From Sipunculus nudus (Eukaryota > Annelida > Sipuncula > Golfingiida > Sipunculidae), in assembly GCA_026874595.1 (NCBI GenBank), contig CM049314.1:11150729-11214728 (forward strand): a stretch of 64,000 nt of DNA. The letters run 5' to 3'. Each line of letters begins with the position of its first letter. Position 1 is the first letter of the stretch. A model generated the notes under the pieces. The model was not told the origin of the DNA and made no database searches. It saw only the letters and a program-made list of their open reading frames with translations. Positions 62,628 to 64,000 of the stretch are shown here, piece by piece. The position numbers were made by a program, and so were the translations under genes.

Positions 62628-62800
62628 CATACCGCCAATACGATGCTCTGTCAGCAGCACAGCTGTGATCTCGTGAGCTGGGCCCTTGCCTCATGTAGAA
62701 GCTTGCTTCTATGCCGTTCCTGGCGGGTTTAAGCGTTTCAATGTTCTTTCTGCCGTGCGTGCGTGCTGCCTCTTCAAGCTTCAAGACCCAACTGAAGCAG
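62628..62800 (-). other. Candidate 5' exon of an unidentified minus-strand gene
   Basis: A CpG-rich stretch on the minus strand ends at a strong donor (GTATG|GTAAGTGCG, last exon base 62628). It lies just downstream of a CArG-CCAAT-CRE group. It has an open frame, but no protein family is recognised and it may be untranslated. No obvious coding exon was found between here and the WBP1-like gene at 55180. The 5' boundary is a guess. Confidence 0.3.
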
Positions 62801-62824
62801 CGTCCTGCGTCTCTCCCTGAACTC

Positions 62825-62903
62825 TGACGTCACAATCGCCAGTGTGCTGTGTATGGCGATCCGGTTCTCTGATTGGCTTATGGCTCAAGTGTCCCATATA
62901 AGG
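62825..62903 (-). promoter_or_regulatory. CArG box, CCAAT box and CRE in promoter-like order
   Basis: Reading the minus strand: a perfect SRF CArG box (CCTTATATGG, 62903-62894), a CCAAT box (62876-62872) and a perfect CRE (TGACGTCA, 62832-62825), followed by the candidate exon. CArG plus CRE in a short promoter is typical of serum- and activity-induced immediate-early genes such as FOS and EGR1. The motifs are seen directly; promoter activity is inferred. Confidence 0.4.
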
Positions 62904-63139
62904 ATATATGTGTTCTAGTATGACTGCTAGCGTCACCATGGCGACCCACATACCAGATGTAATACACGCAATGCGTGACACAGATAAATCAGCTGATAGC
63001 CGATGGGATTTCATACAAGAATACACAATATATATACAATCAAGACCTGTCAACGCTTTAGGATGACGCTTCACGTCAATATCAATAGAGAACAGACTTC
63101 GTTAAACTGTGATACAAAACAACGTACATATTGTCACCG

Positions 63140-63570
63140 ATTTTCTTGTGACACCAGGTTTCGGCCATTTTCCAATATGGCGGCCAATTTCCAATATGGC
63201 TGCCTCAGACAGCATTTATTTCTTAGGTTATCAGATTTCACCAGCTTTGTTTTCATTTTTTTACAAATATTTTGATCACACTTCTATGGAATTTCCTGAC
63301 GTGCACACTCTTAAGGAAATAAAGAGATAAATATATATATATATATGGCCGCCATTTTCAAAATGGTCGCCAATTTTTATAAATGACATCTGATGTGAAA
63401 CAAATACTGCCAGAATGAGAGCCAGATAGTATAAGCTTGCCTGAAGGTGTCTAGTAAATGGAATTATTATTATAATATCTATTTTGGCAAACATCTAGGC
63501 ACACTTATTTTTGTAATTTTCAAATATGGCTGTTGTTTACTTTTCCAAAATGGCCCTCAACTTTCCAAAA
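63140..63570. repeat. Interspersed CCAATATGGCGGCC / AAAATGGCC motifs
   Basis: Six or more variants of a motif of about 14 bp (CCAATATGGCGGCC, CCAATATGGCTGCC, TATGGCCGCC, AAAATGGTCGCC, AAATATGGCTG, AAAATGGCCC) recur at irregular spacing. A similar, more decayed set lies at about 51060-51230. It is probably a repeat family. The core resembles a YY1 site. Confidence 0.45.
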
Positions 63571-63734
63571 CAAAATATCTTTTGACAAAGACAAGCCACT
63601 ATATCATGTAGCACAAGACCCTGACTAAATAGAGGATGGCAAGTTCATTTTGGAAACCTTTATTTTATTAACACCATTAGTTTGATTGACAAATACTATA
63701 TAAAAGCAGCACCAATAGTGAAAAAACAAACCAA

Positions 63735-64000
63735 CATACCACCCACACCACAAAGGATGGGACCACAGAACATGCTATTCTTTTTGCTTCAAATCTCACA
63801 AACCACCCACCGACCCTTTTCTTTTGAAAAAAAAACATAAAAGGAAGGGGCCAAGGAACATGCCGTCATGTTTTTTAATGGAGAAGAACCATTATTAAAA
63901 CTTGGAGTCAACAAATCCACCCTCCCTACCATTCCTTTGAAAAAAGCATAAAAGTAAGGGACCAAGGAATATGCCGTCCTGTTTTTCAATGGAGACGAAC
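63735..64000. repeat. Start of a tandem repeat, unit about 115 bp, running off the window
   Basis: CCAAGGAACATGCCGTCATG at 63851 and CCAAGGAATATGCCGTCCTG at 63961 mark successive units, with an older copy at about 63750 (GGGACCACAGAACATGC). The 66-codon minus-strand frame over it is the repeat read as protein. Confidence 0.6.

Overview
The window is a piece of an animal nuclear genome, AT-rich, with long introns and many transposable-element remnants. Four metazoan protein-coding genes have clear exon/intron structure with GT-AG junctions. The dispersed repeat families (hairpin-ended elements with internal tandem arrays, TGACCTTTGACCT-rich repeats, ends such as AGCTGAGCTAAAAAT) look like those of bivalve molluscs. 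Mollusc/lophotrochozoan origin is an inference from style, not from a diagnostic gene.

Layout. 1-9639: no gene recognised; probably intergenic or intron of the TSC22D gene. 9640-13109: a 3.5 kb hairpin-ended repeat element with about eight to nine tandem ~288 bp units. 13882-15530 (minus): large first coding exon of a TSC22-domain family long isoform (bunched/TSC22D1-2-4 type); its leucine-zipper exons were not found. 15.6-17.8 kb: 5' region with an upstream ORF, three perfect CRE palindromes, a small MITE and a cluster of forkhead-type motifs. 17.8-22 kb: a decayed non-LTR retrotransposon in antisense, interrupted by an hAT-type element with an 8-bp target duplication and by a 425-bp tandem duplication that falls on the reverse-transcriptase YADD box. 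23535-26063 (minus): five-exon kinase-fold gene lacking the canonical catalytic residues and carrying two compensating frameshifts. 28018-41530 (plus): METTL22, nine coding exons that join to a 410-residue protein. 42537-44229: another hairpin-ended tandem-repeat element. 47000-55180 (minus): five-exon WBP1/VOPP1-like single-pass membrane protein (134 residues) with two PPAY motifs; its 4.6 kb intron 2 is mostly nested repeats. 55.2-64 kb: microsatellites, MITEs, a CpG-rich patch, and at 62.6-62.9 kb a CArG-CCAAT-CRE promoter-like cassette with a candidate first exon on the minus strand.

The genes are unrelated neighbours, not a functional cluster: a putative transcriptional regulator (TSC22D), a probable pseudokinase, a lysine methyltransferase (METTL22) and a WW-ligand membrane adaptor. 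The most distinctive features are the repeats. At least two element families carry many nuclear-receptor-type motifs (perfect DR1 and extended half-sites), and several families share a hairpin-ended, array-cored architecture. No CRISPR, rRNA, tRNA or bacterial-style operon was seen.
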